Shown here: positions 20,069 to 29,209 of the stretch, piece after piece
How positions within the stretch are numbered: position 1 is the stretch's first letter
Layout of the letters: each line of letters opens with the position of its first letter
NCBI RefSeq assembly: GCF_014284155.1
Contig: NZ_JACOFZ010000011.1
Location: 19,490-83,489 of the forward strand
Source of the DNA: Affinundibacterium nitidum
Lineage (GTDB): Bacteria; Pseudomonadota; Gammaproteobacteria; Burkholderiales; Burkholderiaceae_D
DNA length: 64,000 bases
Reading direction: 5' to 3'
Notes under the pieces: model-generated
What the model saw: only the letters and a program-made list of their open reading frames with translations
Told to the model about the DNA's origin: nothing
Database searches by the model: none
Made by a program: the position numbers and the translations under genes

Positions 20069-20722
20069 TTACCAGCTGCGCAATAATCCAACTGCTAGTC
20101 CCTCTAATGCAAATTCTTGCTCGCTCTCGTTGACGATGATTGGTGAGAAATCTGGGTTTTCTGGTAGTAATTCAATCCCTTGCGACGTCTTCATATAGCG
20201 TTTCACCGTGACTTCTTCGCCGATACGAGCTACTACAATTTGGCCATTTCGGGCGCTGTCCGTCTTTTTCACTGCCAGCAAATCGCCATCCATGATGCCG
20301 ATATCGCGCATCGACAAGCCACGGACTTTTAACAGGAAATCAGGCTTGGCCGAAAACAGTGACGGGTCGACGTTATATGTGGCCTCTACATGTTCGGTGG
20401 CCAAGATCGGCGAGCCTGCAGCAACACGCCCAACCAATGGCAAACTCAATTGCATGAGTGCAGGGTGAGGCAAAGCCATTTGCATGCTGGGCATATGGTT
20501 CGATAACTCGGAGTCCAAGAGGCGAATGCCACGGGAAGTTCCCGCTGAGATTTCAATAACGCCTTTGCGAGCTAAAGCTTGTAAATGTTCTTCAGCGGCA
20601 TTGGTTGAGCGAAATCCTAATTCGTTGGCAATTTCGGCACGAGTTGGCGGAAACCCAGTGTTTTGTATTGCATCTTTGATCAGAGTTAATATTTGTTCTT
20701 GGCGAGCGGTGAGCTTTAGCAT
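20069..20722 (-). CDS. lexA: LexA, SOS response repressor
   Basis: A repressor of DNA-damage genes that cleaves itself when RecA filaments form. It has an N-terminal winged helix ([15 protein letters not shown] ... [22 protein letters not shown]) and a C-terminal S24 peptidase domain. The cleavage bond is A102-G103, with catalytic Ser137 (GLSMRD) and Lys174 (VTVKRYMK). At 217 residues it is slightly longer than the E. coli protein in the linker. Two LexA boxes sit 27 and 44 bases before its ATG, so it is self-regulated. Confidence 0.97.
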   Translation of the reverse strand: MLKLTARQEQILTLIKDAIQNTGFPPTRAEIANELGFRSTNAAEEHLQALARKGVIEISAGTSRGIRLLDSELSNHMPSMQMALPHPALMQLSLPLVGRVAAGSPILATEHVEATYNVDPSLFSAKPDFLLKVRGLSMRDIGIMDGDLLAVKKTDSARNGQIVVARIGEEVTVKRYMKTSQGIELLPENPDFSPIIVNESEQEFALEGLAVGLLRSW

Positions 20723-20748
20723 GATGTCGTGGCCTTTTATTAAATAGG

Positions 20749-20764
20749 CTGTATATATAAGCAG
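20749..20764 (-). promoter_or_regulatory. LexA box 1
   Basis: CTG-N10-CAG with an all-purine/AT core (CTGTATATATAAGCAG), the classic proteobacterial SOS operator. Confidence 0.9.
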
Positions 20765-20765
20765 A

Positions 20766-20781
20766 CTGTATTTTTATACAG
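20766..20781 (-). promoter_or_regulatory. LexA box 2
   Basis: A second CTG-N10-CAG site (CTGTATTTTTATACAG), one base beyond the first, giving a 17-base centre-to-centre distance. Confidence 0.9.
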
Positions 20782-21001
20782 TGCATGCATAAATGCAAGT
20801 AAACATCGCTATTTTCCTTATATTTGTCGCATTTATTTCAGATTTAGCTCTGTTTTTCTTGATGTGGAAGTTTGCACGTAGTTGAATTTGCCATAAGTGA
20901 TTGATTAAATTATGAAAACCAGTTATCATCGTGGGCTGTCCTCTTCCTGCACTCGTCTTGACGCCGAGGCAGGCTATATTTTTTGTCCACAAGGAGAAAT
21001 T

Positions 21002-21370
21002 ATGCGTCATTATGAAATCGTATTTATCGTACATCCCGATCAAAGCGAGCAAGTGCCTGCAATGATCGAACGTTACAAAGCTACTGTAACAACACGTGGT
21101 GGCCAAGTTCACCGCGTTGAAGATTGGGGCCGTCGTCAATTGGCTTACATGATTCAAAAATTGGCTAAAGCTCATTATGTTTGCATGAACATTGAGTGCG
21201 ACGCTGAAACTTTGCTTGAGTTGGAAACAGCATTCAAATTTAATGATGCCGTTTTGCGTCACCTCACAGTGAAAATGAAAAAAGCAGAAACAGCTCCTTC
21301 TCCAATGATGAAGTCTGTGCAGAAAGAAGATTCTGCTAAGGCACAACGCGTTGAAGCGCCAGCAGCTTAA
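21002..21370 (+). CDS. rpsF: 30S ribosomal protein S6
   Basis: A small-subunit protein that pairs with S18 on the platform. It opens [17 protein letters not shown] and shows the S6 core [17 protein letters not shown]; the last 25 residues are a charged tail of variable type. The ATG at 21002 has AAGGAG at ideal spacing and is chosen over an in-frame ATG 90 bases upstream. It leads the rpsF-priB-rpsR-rplI operon. Confidence 0.97.
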   Translation: MRHYEIVFIVHPDQSEQVPAMIERYKATVTTRGGQVHRVEDWGRRQLAYMIQKLAKAHYVCMNIECDAETLLELETAFKFNDAVLRHLTVKMKKAETAPSPMMKSVQKEDSAKAQRVEAPAA

Positions 21371-21418
21371 TAATTTTGACTAAGAGCGTGTAAGGACTGT
21401 AAAAGCATATAAGAGCTT

Positions 21419-21733
21419 GTGAATCAATTTAAAGTCGTTGCCACCGTGGTAGAGAAATCGGTGTTGCGTTATACCCCAGCGGGAATACCTATCGCGACAG
21501 CTACGTTGGTACATGATTCTAAGCAAGAACAAGCAGGCGGCCAGCGCCAAGTTGAGTTTGAAATACCTGCGATAGCCGCAGGTGAAATTTCAAAACGATT
21601 CTTGGATATAGAGCTTGGAGCGCCGATGTGTTTTACAGGATTCTTAGCACGTAAGAACCGCAACAGCAAAAGTATCGTTTTTCATGTGACTGAGTTTGAA
21701 GTCGCGGAAAACGAAACAAATTTACTAGATTAG
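21419..21733 (+). CDS. priB: Primosomal replication protein N (PriB)
   Basis: A single-stranded-DNA-binding OB-fold protein of 104 residues that helps PriA restart replication forks. The sequence VVATVVEKSVLRYTPAGIPIATATLVHDS is typical of betaproteobacterial PriB/SSB-like proteins. The start is GTG. It sits between rpsF and rpsR, the conserved location for this gene. Confidence 0.93.
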   Translation: MNQFKVVATVVEKSVLRYTPAGIPIATATLVHDSKQEQAGGQRQVEFEIPAIAAGEISKRFLDIELGAPMCFTGFLARKNRNSKSIVFHVTEFEVAENETNLLD

Positions 21734-21742
21734 GAGCCAAAA

Positions 21743-22027
21743 ATGGCATTCGGTAAAAAATTTGATAAAAGCAAATTGAAACAAAAGCGTCAGCAACAAA
21801 ATCCTTTGTTCAAGCGTAAAAAATTCTGCCGCTTCTCAGCGGGTCATGTAGCTGCAGTTGACTACAAAGACATCGATACATTGAAAGATTTCATCCAAGA
21901 AAACGGCAAAATTATGCCTGCACGTTTGACTGGTACTAAAGCTTTGTATCAACGTCAAGTTGACACAGCAGTGAAGCGCGCACGCTACTTAGCGTTGTTG
22001 CCATACACTGATTTGCACACAGCGTAA
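21743..22027 (+). CDS. rpsR: 30S ribosomal protein S18
   Basis: A 94-residue small-subunit protein and partner of S6. The conserved core runs from [10 protein letters not shown] through [32 protein letters not shown]. It follows priB by nine bases with AGGAG before the ATG. Confidence 0.97.
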   Translation: MAFGKKFDKSKLKQKRQQQNPLFKRKKFCRFSAGHVAAVDYKDIDTLKDFIQENGKIMPARLTGTKALYQRQVDTAVKRARYLALLPYTDLHTA

Positions 22028-22064
22028 TTCATCGAATAACGCAGACAGAAATTAGGAGAAAAAA

Positions 22065-22517
22065 ATGCAAGTTATTTTGATGGATAAAGTCGTTAATCTC
22101 GGCAACTTGGGTGATGTAGTTCGTGTTAAAGATGGTTACGCTCGTAACTTCTTGATCCCACAACGTATCGCTCGTCGTGCAACTGCAGCAGCGATCGCTG
22201 AGTTCGAAGCGAAACGCGCTGAGTTGGAAAAAGCAGCTGCAGCTAAATTGGCTGAAGCTCAAGCACAAGGCGAAAAATTGAACGGTTTGACAGTTCAAAT
22301 TTCTCAAAAAGCAGGTGTTGATGGTCGTTTGTTCGGTTCCGTAACAAACTTCGACATCGCTGAAGCGTTGACAAAACAAGGCTTCGCAGTTGAGAAAGCA
22401 CAAGTTCGTTTGCCGCAAGGTCCTTTGAAAACAACCGGTGACCATTCTGTTTCTGTGGCATTGCACACAGACGTGGTAGTGGACGTTGTTGTTGCAGTAT
22501 TGGGCGAACAAGCGTAA
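22065..22517 (+). CDS. rplI: 50S ribosomal protein L9
   Basis: A large-subunit protein with an N-terminal RNA-binding domain ([31 protein letters not shown]), a long Ala/Lys/Glu helix and a C-terminal domain. At 150 residues it is normal. It is the last gene before a strong terminator. Confidence 0.97.
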   Translation: MQVILMDKVVNLGNLGDVVRVKDGYARNFLIPQRIARRATAAAIAEFEAKRAELEKAAAAKLAEAQAQGEKLNGLTVQISQKAGVDGRLFGSVTNFDIAEALTKQGFAVEKAQVRLPQGPLKTTGDHSVSVALHTDVVVDVVVAVLGEQA

Positions 22518-22537
22518 TACTGGTTCTTCATCGAATC

Positions 22538-22566
22538 AAAAAAGCCGGGTACTCCCGGCTTTTTTT
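22538..22566. terminator. Terminator of the rpsF-rplI operon
   Basis: AGCCGGG (22543-22549) pairs with CCCGGCT (22554-22560), flanked by an A-run and a T-run. Confidence 0.93.
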
Positions 22567-22685
22567 ACGCCCTTCATGATGTTATAAAAATAACTTGTGA
22601 ATTCATTATCTACTCTAAAGCTCTAGGCTTTGGATGCTTCGTTTGCGACACTTCTTCTGCTTTTGCGAGCGAATAAAAAGGTATA

Positions 22686-24083
22686 ATGCGCACCATGAAA
22701 CCATCTTCAGATCCTCAGTTAGATTCCATCCGAGTTCCTCCACATTCCATCGAAGCTGAACAGTCAGTTTTGGGTGGATTGTTGCTCGATAATGCCGCTT
22801 GGGACCGCATTGCCGACTTCATTAGCGAAGATGATTTTTATCGCTTTGATCATCGCTTAATCTTTCAGGCAATCGTTAAGCTCATCAACTCCTCGCGCCC
22901 AGCCGACGTAATCACTGTATTCGATTACCTCAGTGCTTCGGCTAAAGCAGACGACGCTGGTGGTTTGAGTTACTTGAATGCTCTGGCTCAAAACACTCCA
23001 TCCGCAGCGAATATTCGTCGCTATGCGGAAATCGTGCGTGATCGTGGCATCCTGCGTAAATTGATTACGGTAGCCGATGAGATAGCCGGACAAGCTTTAA
23101 ATCCCCAGGGTAAAGAAGTCAAGCAAATGCTGGATGATGCCGAGTCCAAGATCTTTGCAATTGCCGAAGAGGGCGCTCGTGGTGCTCAAGGTTTCCAGGC
23201 TATTCAACCTCTGTTGACGCAAGTTGTTGAGCGTATTGATGAGCTTTATAATCGCGACCACACTAGTGACATCACCGGTGTACCAACTGGTTTTATCGAT
23301 TTGGATCGCATGACGTCTGGTTTGCAACCAGGCGATTTGATTATTGTCGCTGGTCGTCCCTCCATGGGAAAAACAGCGTTCTCAATCAATATTGGCGAAA
23401 ACGTGGCGATCGATAGCGGCTTGCCGGTGGCTGTGTTTTCGATGGAGATGGGCGGTGCGCAGTTAGCGATGCGTATGTTGGGTTCGGTGGGTAAGCTCGA
23501 TCAACATCGTTTGCGTACGGGTCGTTTGATTGATGAGGACTGGCCGCGCTTGACGCATGCTATCCAAAAAATGAATGAAGCACAGTTTTACATCGACGAG
23601 ACTCCAGCATTGAGCTCGATTGAATTGCGTGCTCGTTCACGTCGTTTGTCGCGTCAATGTGGCAAGCTTGGTTTGATCATTATCGATTACTTGCAGCTGA
23701 TGGCCGGCAACTCTGGCGGTGAAAATCGCGCAACAGAGATTTCTGAGATTTCACGAAGCATGAAAGGTTTGGCGAAAGAACTGGGTTGCCCGGTGATCGC
23801 TTTATCGCAGCTAAATCGCTCCTTGGAGCAACGCCCTAATAAACGTCCTGTGATGTCAGATTTACGTGAGTCTGGTGCTATTGAGCAGGATGCTGACGTT
23901 ATCTTGTTTATCTATCGTGACCAGGTTTATAACCCAGATTCACCTGACAAAGGTACGGCGGAAATCATTATCGGTAAGCAGCGTAATGGCCCGATTGGTA
24001 GCGTGCGTTTGAGTTTCTTAGGTGAATATACGAAGTTTGATAATTACGTTGGCTCCTTGAGCGTATACGGTGACAACGAATAG
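22686..24083 (+). CDS. dnaB: Replicative DNA helicase DnaB
   Basis: The hexameric helicase that unwinds the fork ahead of DNA polymerase III. The N-terminal domain opens PPHSIEAEQSVLGGLLLDN; the RecA-like C-terminal domain has Walker A GRPSMGKTAFSINI and Walker B LGLIIIDYLQLM, plus the arginine-finger region. At 465 residues it is complete, with no intein. Two starts are possible: ATG at 22686, only four bases after AAGG, or ATG at 22695. A TATAAT hexamer overlaps the first ATG but lacks a fitting -35. Confidence 0.97.
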   Translation: MRTMKPSSDPQLDSIRVPPHSIEAEQSVLGGLLLDNAAWDRIADFISEDDFYRFDHRLIFQAIVKLINSSRPADVITVFDYLSASAKADDAGGLSYLNALAQNTPSAANIRRYAEIVRDRGILRKLITVADEIAGQALNPQGKEVKQMLDDAESKIFAIAEEGARGAQGFQAIQPLLTQVVERIDELYNRDHTSDITGVPTGFIDLDRMTSGLQPGDLIIVAGRPSMGKTAFSINIGENVAIDSGLPVAVFSMEMGGAQLAMRMLGSVGKLDQHRLRTGRLIDEDWPRLTHAIQKMNEAQFYIDETPALSSIELRARSRRLSRQCGKLGLIIIDYLQLMAGNSGGENRATEISEISRSMKGLAKELGCPVIALSQLNRSLEQRPNKRPVMSDLRESGAIEQDADVILFIYRDQVYNPDSPDKGTAEIIIGKQRNGPIGSVRLSFLGEYTKFDNYVGSLSVYGDNE

Positions 24084-24125
24084 TTTTTGTAGTTTTGTTT
24101 TTTGTTTTACCACTAAGTCAGATGA

Positions 24126-24155
24126 TCTCTCACTCAGCTTGCATACAGTGAGAGA
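24126..24155. repeat. Hairpin between dnaB and the PhoU-like gene
   Basis: TCTCTCACT (24126-24134) and AGTGAGAGA (24147-24155) are a perfect 9-bp inverted repeat with a 12-base loop. There is no T-run, so it may be a processing or leader hairpin rather than a terminator. Confidence 0.55.
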
Positions 24156-24191
24156 GCAATTATAAAAATTTTCTAATTCAGGGAAATAAAC

Positions 24192-24818
24192 ATGTTCGGA
24201 CGATTAATGCCCACAGAGGGTAAGTTTTTTGATCTTTTCAATCAACACGCTGAATTGTGCGTGAAGGGTTCAAAAGAAATGGTCGCGTTGATGACAAATT
24301 TCGATGATCTCGAAATTCGTGTGCACGCAATCGAAGGCGTTGAAAAACAAGCTGATGCAGTCACTTACAACACCATTGAACTGTTGCATAAGACTTTCAT
24401 TACACCACTAGATCGTGATGATATCCATAAATTGATCACCAAGATGGATGACATTTTGGATCTGTTGGAAGATGCTGCACAAACAATCTCTTTATACGAC
24501 ATCCGTGAAATCACACCTGAAGCAAAACGCTTAGCTGAATTGTGCTTGGCATGTTCAGAAAAAGTAAAAGCGGCGGTAGCTTTGTTGCCGAATATGGATA
24601 ACTCTCGCCAGATTTTGACTATCTGTGAAGAAATCGATCGTTTGGAATCCGATGCAGATCACGTCATGCGTGCAGCAATGTCTAAATTGTTCCGTGATGA
24701 ACCAGACGTACGTAATTTGATCAAGCTGAAAGCCATTTACGAAATTCTCGAAACAGTGACAGATCGTTGTGAAGACGTGGCAAATATCATTGAGGGTATT
24801 GTGGTTGAAAATGCTTAA
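24192..24818 (+). CDS. PhoU-like (DUF47) accessory protein of Pit transporter
   Basis: A cytoplasmic all-helical protein of 208 residues from the DUF47/PhoU-like family that is commonly encoded just before a Pit transporter. It has the acidic metal-binding-type motifs of PhoU folds (EGVEKQADAVTYN; MDDILDLLEDAA; IDRLESDADHVMRAA; YEILETVTDRCEDVANIIEGI). It probably controls Pit activity or phosphate entry. It is followed 66 bases later by pit, so the two form one operon. Confidence 0.9.
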   Translation: MFGRLMPTEGKFFDLFNQHAELCVKGSKEMVALMTNFDDLEIRVHAIEGVEKQADAVTYNTIELLHKTFITPLDRDDIHKLITKMDDILDLLEDAAQTISLYDIREITPEAKRLAELCLACSEKVKAAVALLPNMDNSRQILTICEEIDRLESDADHVMRAAMSKLFRDEPDVRNLIKLKAIYEILETVTDRCEDVANIIEGIVVENA

Positions 24819-24884
24819 AGCATTTCAATTGCATGCTTCCTAATTTTTGTTTGCGTTCAACGCAGATCAACGAGAGAATTTATT

Positions 24885-25886
24885 ATGCAAACTAGCTTGT
24901 ATGTCATCATTTTGTTGGTGACTTTAGCCTTATTGTTCGACTTCATGAATGGATTTCATGATGCAGCGAATGCAATTGCGACAGTCGTTTCGACCGGTGT
25001 TTTGCGCCCTGGTCAAGCGGTTGCGTTGGCAGCTATTTTTAATGTATTGGCCTTTTTTGTTTTCAATTTGTCGGTGGCGAAAACAATTGGTAAAGGTACG
25101 ATTGATCCAGCAGTGATCGATCATTATGTGGTTTTTGGTGCTTTGGTTGGCGCTATCTTTTGGAATCTGGTCACTTGGTATTTTGGTATTCCATCTTCAT
25201 CTTCACATGCGTTAATTGGTGGTTTGATTGGTGCTGCGGTTGCAAAAGAAGGAACCAGCGCGTTGATTTCCGCTGGCCTGATCAAGATCATCACATTTAT
25301 CGTGCTTTCTCCCCTTATCGGTTTCTTACTTGGTTCACTATTAATGTTATTGGTATCGTGGATTTTTGTGAAATCGACTCCGTTGAAAGTAGATAAATGG
25401 TTCCGTCGCTTGCAGTTGGTTTCTGCTTCTGCATTTAGCTTGGGGCATGGCGGTAATGACGCTCAGAAGACGATGGCGATCATTTGGATGTTATTGATTG
25501 CTGCAGGCTACTGCAGTAAAAATGATCCGCTTCCTCCAATGTGGGTTGTTTACTCATGCTACGCTGCGATCGGTTTTGGTACATTGTTTGGCGGGTGGCG
25601 TATCGTAAAAACGATGGGTCAAAAGATCACTAAACTGAAGCCAGTAGGTGGATTTTGCGCTGAAGGTGCCGGCGCCTTAACATTATTGTTTGCAAATCTG
25701 TCTGGCATTCCAGTTTCGACGACGCACACTATTACTGGCGCGATTGTCGGTGTAGGTTCTGCTCAGAAAATGTCTGCTGTTCGTTGGGGTGTTGCCGGTA
25801 ATATTGTATGGGCATGGGTTCTGACTATTCCAGCTTCTGCGTTTGTTGCGGCGATCTCTTGGTGGGTCGGTACCAAGATCATGTAA
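24885..25886 (+). CDS. pit: Low-affinity inorganic phosphate transporter Pit
   Basis: An inner-membrane symporter of 333 residues for phosphate, probably as a metal-phosphate complex. The two inverted PiT signature repeats are clear: DFMNGFHDAANAIATVV at the N-terminus, with a GHGGNDAQKTMAI counterpart in the second half, each followed by an SSHA / STTHT segment. Around ten hydrophobic segments are visible. It ends at a bidirectional terminator shared with the lipoprotein cluster on the other strand. Confidence 0.93.
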   Translation: MQTSLYVIILLVTLALLFDFMNGFHDAANAIATVVSTGVLRPGQAVALAAIFNVLAFFVFNLSVAKTIGKGTIDPAVIDHYVVFGALVGAIFWNLVTWYFGIPSSSSHALIGGLIGAAVAKEGTSALISAGLIKIITFIVLSPLIGFLLGSLLMLLVSWIFVKSTPLKVDKWFRRLQLVSASAFSLGHGGNDAQKTMAIIWMLLIAAGYCSKNDPLPPMWVVYSCYAAIGFGTLFGGWRIVKTMGQKITKLKPVGGFCAEGAGALTLLFANLSGIPVSTTHTITGAIVGVGSAQKMSAVRWGVAGNIVWAWVLTIPASAFVAAISWWVGTKIM

Positions 25887-25904
25887 GCATCGGAAAATAC
25901 AGCG

Positions 25905-25937
25905 AAAAAACCCGAGCTGTGATGTTCGGGTTTTTTT
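25905..25937. terminator. Bidirectional terminator, pit / lipoprotein cluster
   Basis: AAAAAACCCGA (25905-25915) pairs with TCGGGTTTTTT (25926-25936) around a 10-base loop; it works in both directions. Confidence 0.92.
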
Positions 25938-25968
25938 ATGTGCATTTGTTTTCGTTAGTACTTAAGAA

Positions 25969-26553
25969 TTAGAACATTAATTGAGTTTTCTTTTGTTCAA
26001 ATTGATACCATTGCTGATTTGCTTTGTAATTTACGATCAGCATTGTCGTCAAAGCTTGCGGTAGGCTAATTGTGCAGTTGGAGATATGTTCTTCGCTGAT
26101 CGCATCCGCTTGGATCTCAAAAAAAACCATGTGTATATCCGCGCTTGGATCGACAATAAGCTGCATCGCATGTTCTCTCAGCGTTTGATGAAGCGATGAA
26201 GTCGATGGCCATTTCCAATGTTGAATATTGAGATTGGCACCATTCGATTTGATTAACTTGGTTTCTGTCAACAAATGTGCATTTGCCTTGGTAGACAGTG
26301 AATCGAAATCTGAATCAGACAAAGCTGCAAAACGTAAGATGAAGTCTTTCTGGCTCAACTCTTTTGCGTAAAGTTGATGAAGAAATTCCAAGTAATTCAA
26401 GCGAAAAATTAAGTTGAGATGAATGTCATCCCGTAACACGATGGTGACCCGATTTGATTCTAATTCGTGCGCGTTTGCGTTTGCGTTTGGCAGACAGTAG
26501 CATGCGCCGACCAAGATGCAACTAGATAGCCATTGTGAGTAGCGTAACCACAT
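25969..26553 (-). CDS. Small secreted protein of unknown function
   Basis: I do not recognise a named family. The 194 residues start with a signal peptide (hydrophobic stretch SSCILVGACYC, probable cleavage after NANANA), followed by HELESNRVTIVLRDDIHLNLIFRLNYLEFLHQLYA and a soluble mixed alpha/beta-looking chain. It lacks membrane segments after the signal and has no clear catalytic motif. It begins 12 bases after the DUF4214-PEBP-YHYH lipoprotein stop and is the last gene of the six-gene run, so it probably acts with those lipoproteins at the cell surface or in the periplasm. Confidence 0.65.
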   Translation of the reverse strand: MWLRYSQWLSSCILVGACYCLPNANANAHELESNRVTIVLRDDIHLNLIFRLNYLEFLHQLYAKELSQKDFILRFAALSDSDFDSLSTKANAHLLTETKLIKSNGANLNIQHWKWPSTSSLHQTLREHAMQLIVDPSADIHMVFFEIQADAISEEHISNCTISLPQALTTMLIVNYKANQQWYQFEQKKTQLMF

Positions 26554-26565
26554 TTAAGTTATCCT

Positions 26566-29151
26566 TTATCTACAGTAGCTGATAGACGGCTGCGTTGTCG
26601 TGCCACTAGAGTTAATGAATTGAAAATTCCAACACATGGTCTTTCCGCTGTTCTTACTCTGTGCAAGTGCGGTACTCAGCTCAGTTCCACTTAAAGCTTT
26701 ATAGCGTATCTTGTACGTGCCGGCTGTGTTTGTGTAGGAATCTGAACCTATCTCATTAGTGATAAACGTTTTTGCTGAAGTGAATTGTAGAACCTGATAA
26801 CCGTCTGTGCTATCTGTACTGAGTGTCATCGCACTTACGTTGAACGGGGTAACCGGTGGTTGGCGCATGGGGCTGTATTTACTCGATTGGTTGGCTAAGT
26901 CAGGGCTTGGCGTGCCGCGGAAGCATGACAGTACATATGGAGATGCATCGGTCACGTGATAAGCGTAGCCAGCAGGACCATTGCTGACGGGGTCAGTATT
27001 GCCACCACAGGTACTGTCGCGTGGAGCTACTTTGCCGTCAGCGTTGTTGTAACCATAGATGGCAAAGCCGTCGAGAGCCCAACCAATCGGATGAGTGTCC
27101 CAATAGCTGCTTGGTTTTGCCGACATTACACAGCTCGGCGCAGCATGATAATGATAGTCATCGGCGCGACCCGCGTGACCGTTACATATATCGAGTTCAC
27201 CTAAGACTTTGGTATCGCCATTTTGGCAACCACCTTGTTTGCATGGATTGAAGATCGGTACGCCATTGATTGCAATACCGATCGGGCCATCAACTGCCGA
27301 GGTTGTCGTTGCGGCGATTGCTGGTGCGAGAGGAATCTTCCAGCCATTAGCACCGTTGAATTTTTGGACCGTTGGCACTTGAAGATTAGTTGCAGTGATA
27401 CCGTTCATCATTGCATGTGTGGTGATTCCAAGGGAGCTGACATAGGCATAGTTTGCATCGCAACTCACCACAGCATAACCAGTGTTTGATGCGTTCATCG
27501 AATTGCGAACATTTACGCAGGCTGCGCTTGAACCCGTCATCGTCGTTCGGGTGAAGTTTAAATTGAGCGAACTAGACCCGAGCGTAATGTTGGCGATGGC
27601 ATCACGTATGATTGAGCCGGTGATAGCTCCAGAAGTGGGTAGGCTAGGGGATGCTGAAAGAGCATAGATTGTGAAGGTATAGATCTTTGCGCCAGGGCCT
27701 TGCGAGCAAGGCGGCTGATATGCCGCCATTGGACCATCACTGCCGACACCGAGAGTGCCGACGCCAAAGCTATCTTTTGCAAGGCTCGTCGTGGTGGCGG
27801 GAATGCTGTATAACACCCAATTCCATTTGGTACTCCCATCTCCTGGGAGTGTTGTCATCAATAAAGCAAATTCCTTTGTTCCTGCAGGTGCATTTGTCCA
27901 GCTAAGAGGTATCGTTGAACCAGTGCCGTCGCAGGTGTAATCCGCGGTCATTGCACTACCATCTGCGCCAGCACTGCTGCTTAATTTGAAACCGCTACTA
28001 GATACTTGTGGCGTCGCGGAGATGATGGATGAACTGTCACCGTCTCCGATTGCGTTGCTGGTTTTGACCGAGCATCGATAGGTCGTGCCATTATTGAGCC
28101 CACTCACGAGAAGTGGACTTGCTGCGCCGACTTTCTGTATCGTGGTTGAGTTATTGGTGCATGTAGCGGTGTACGAAGTAATGGTGCTTCCTCCATTTCG
28201 AGAGGGAGCGGTAAAGCTCAAAGAAATAGTGCCATCCGCTGCCGTTGCGTTGAGATTTGTTGGTGCTGGAGGTGTGGTCTTTGCGAGGTTAAAATTAGTA
28301 TCAATCAAGCCAAGTGTCGCGATAGCTTGATCCGTGTCTTCAGCAGTCACTAAGCTGGCAATCGAAATTGATTTGCTGATGTTGTCGGCGACATTGAGGT
28401 AGCTTAATCCCTGCTCAATGCTTATGTATCTGCCTACGCTAATCTTGTTATTTAATAGGCGTGTGACCCAACCTACATTCGGATCATTGGCTAGGGAGCG
28501 AGCGGACACGAGCATGGCGATCACAACACTACTCCGCGTTTGATTGCCTGAAGCGATATCATTGCTCCAATAATTGACTTCCGTATCTGTTGGTGCGCTT
28601 GTACCTGTTCGACCCAACACATTCTTATAAAGTATTTTGACGAAGTCGGCGTTACTCATATTTGCAGTGTAGCCTGTTAGATCAGGATAGAGTAAACCAG
28701 CCGCATAGAAGCTATCTGCAATTTGCGAGACGCTCTTACCTGCAAGCAGTTGTCTAATCCAATAATTCATCCCTTCAGCGTCTGGAACTCGGTTGAAGAA
28801 GGCAATGTATAACTCAATCAGAGAACGAAGTTGAGTTTCTGAAATTTGTGGAACTAGTGTCCCAAGACTGAGATCGACGCTGAAATCGGTAAAGCTCAGT
28901 TTGCTTGACATCGATACGGTGCGCGCACTCTCTTGTCCGGTAGCGTCTACGATGGTCGCATCACTCGCATTCGTGGTGATGCGATAGTTACTGCGCTTTC
29001 CAATTAACTGGATAGCTTGTGTAGCGGCTGGTGTTGGCTTCATTGCAGTGCTCTGCATTGCATTATTCTCTTGATTACCCCCACATCCGTTCAACATTCC
29101 AAGCAGAATTGGTATGGCGATGATGGAAGGCTTGAGTTTTACGAGAAACAT
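26566..29151 (-). CDS. Lipoprotein: DUF4214 + FN3 + PEBP-like + YHYH domains
   Basis: A predicted lipoprotein of 861 residues (lipobox LNGC, Cys23). Domains in order: a DUF4214 module at about residues 110-290 (LIELYIAFFNRVPDAEGMNY, LYKNVLGRTG); an FN3 domain to about 385; a PEBP/YbhB-like domain at about 387-540 (IPLSWTNAPAGTKEFALLM) lacking an obvious DPDxP site; and a YHYH domain to the end (DDYHYHAAPSCV near residue 665, HPIGWALDGFAIYG). The ATG at 29151 has GGAG six bases before it. The N-terminal 290 residues are paralogous to the next two genes, which carry phosphoesterase domains instead. Activity is unknown. Confidence 0.85.
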   Translation of the reverse strand: MFLVKLKPSIIAIPILLGMLNGCGGNQENNAMQSTAMKPTPAATQAIQLIGKRSNYRITTNASDATIVDATGQESARTVSMSSKLSFTDFSVDLSLGTLVPQISETQLRSLIELYIAFFNRVPDAEGMNYWIRQLLAGKSVSQIADSFYAAGLLYPDLTGYTANMSNADFVKILYKNVLGRTGTSAPTDTEVNYWSNDIASGNQTRSSVVIAMLVSARSLANDPNVGWVTRLLNNKISVGRYISIEQGLSYLNVADNISKSISIASLVTAEDTDQAIATLGLIDTNFNLAKTTPPAPTNLNATAADGTISLSFTAPSRNGGSTITSYTATCTNNSTTIQKVGAASPLLVSGLNNGTTYRCSVKTSNAIGDGDSSSIISATPQVSSSGFKLSSSAGADGSAMTADYTCDGTGSTIPLSWTNAPAGTKEFALLMTTLPGDGSTKWNWVLYSIPATTTSLAKDSFGVGTLGVGSDGPMAAYQPPCSQGPGAKIYTFTIYALSASPSLPTSGAITGSIIRDAIANITLGSSSLNLNFTRTTMTGSSAACVNVRNSMNASNTGYAVVSCDANYAYVSSLGITTHAMMNGITATNLQVPTVQKFNGANGWKIPLAPAIAATTTSAVDGPIGIAINGVPIFNPCKQGGCQNGDTKVLGELDICNGHAGRADDYHYHAAPSCVMSAKPSSYWDTHPIGWALDGFAIYGYNNADGKVAPRDSTCGGNTDPVSNGPAGYAYHVTDASPYVLSCFRGTPSPDLANQSSKYSPMRQPPVTPFNVSAMTLSTDSTDGYQVLQFTSAKTFITNEIGSDSYTNTAGTYKIRYKALSGTELSTALAQSKNSGKTMCWNFQFINSSGTTTQPSISYCR

Positions 29152-29209
29152 CATTTTCTCCGTTGGGCAAAGTAGAAAGAGCAAAAAAGAATATCTTTAA
29201 AAATGTTCG

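Noticed and set aside
20941-20985. TTGACG ... TATATT as rpsF promoter
   Set aside because: The spacer is only 11 bases, too short for sigma-70.
22682-22687. TATAAT at the dnaB start as a promoter
   Set aside because: No -35 at 16 to 18 bases, and it overlaps the start codon; probably chance.
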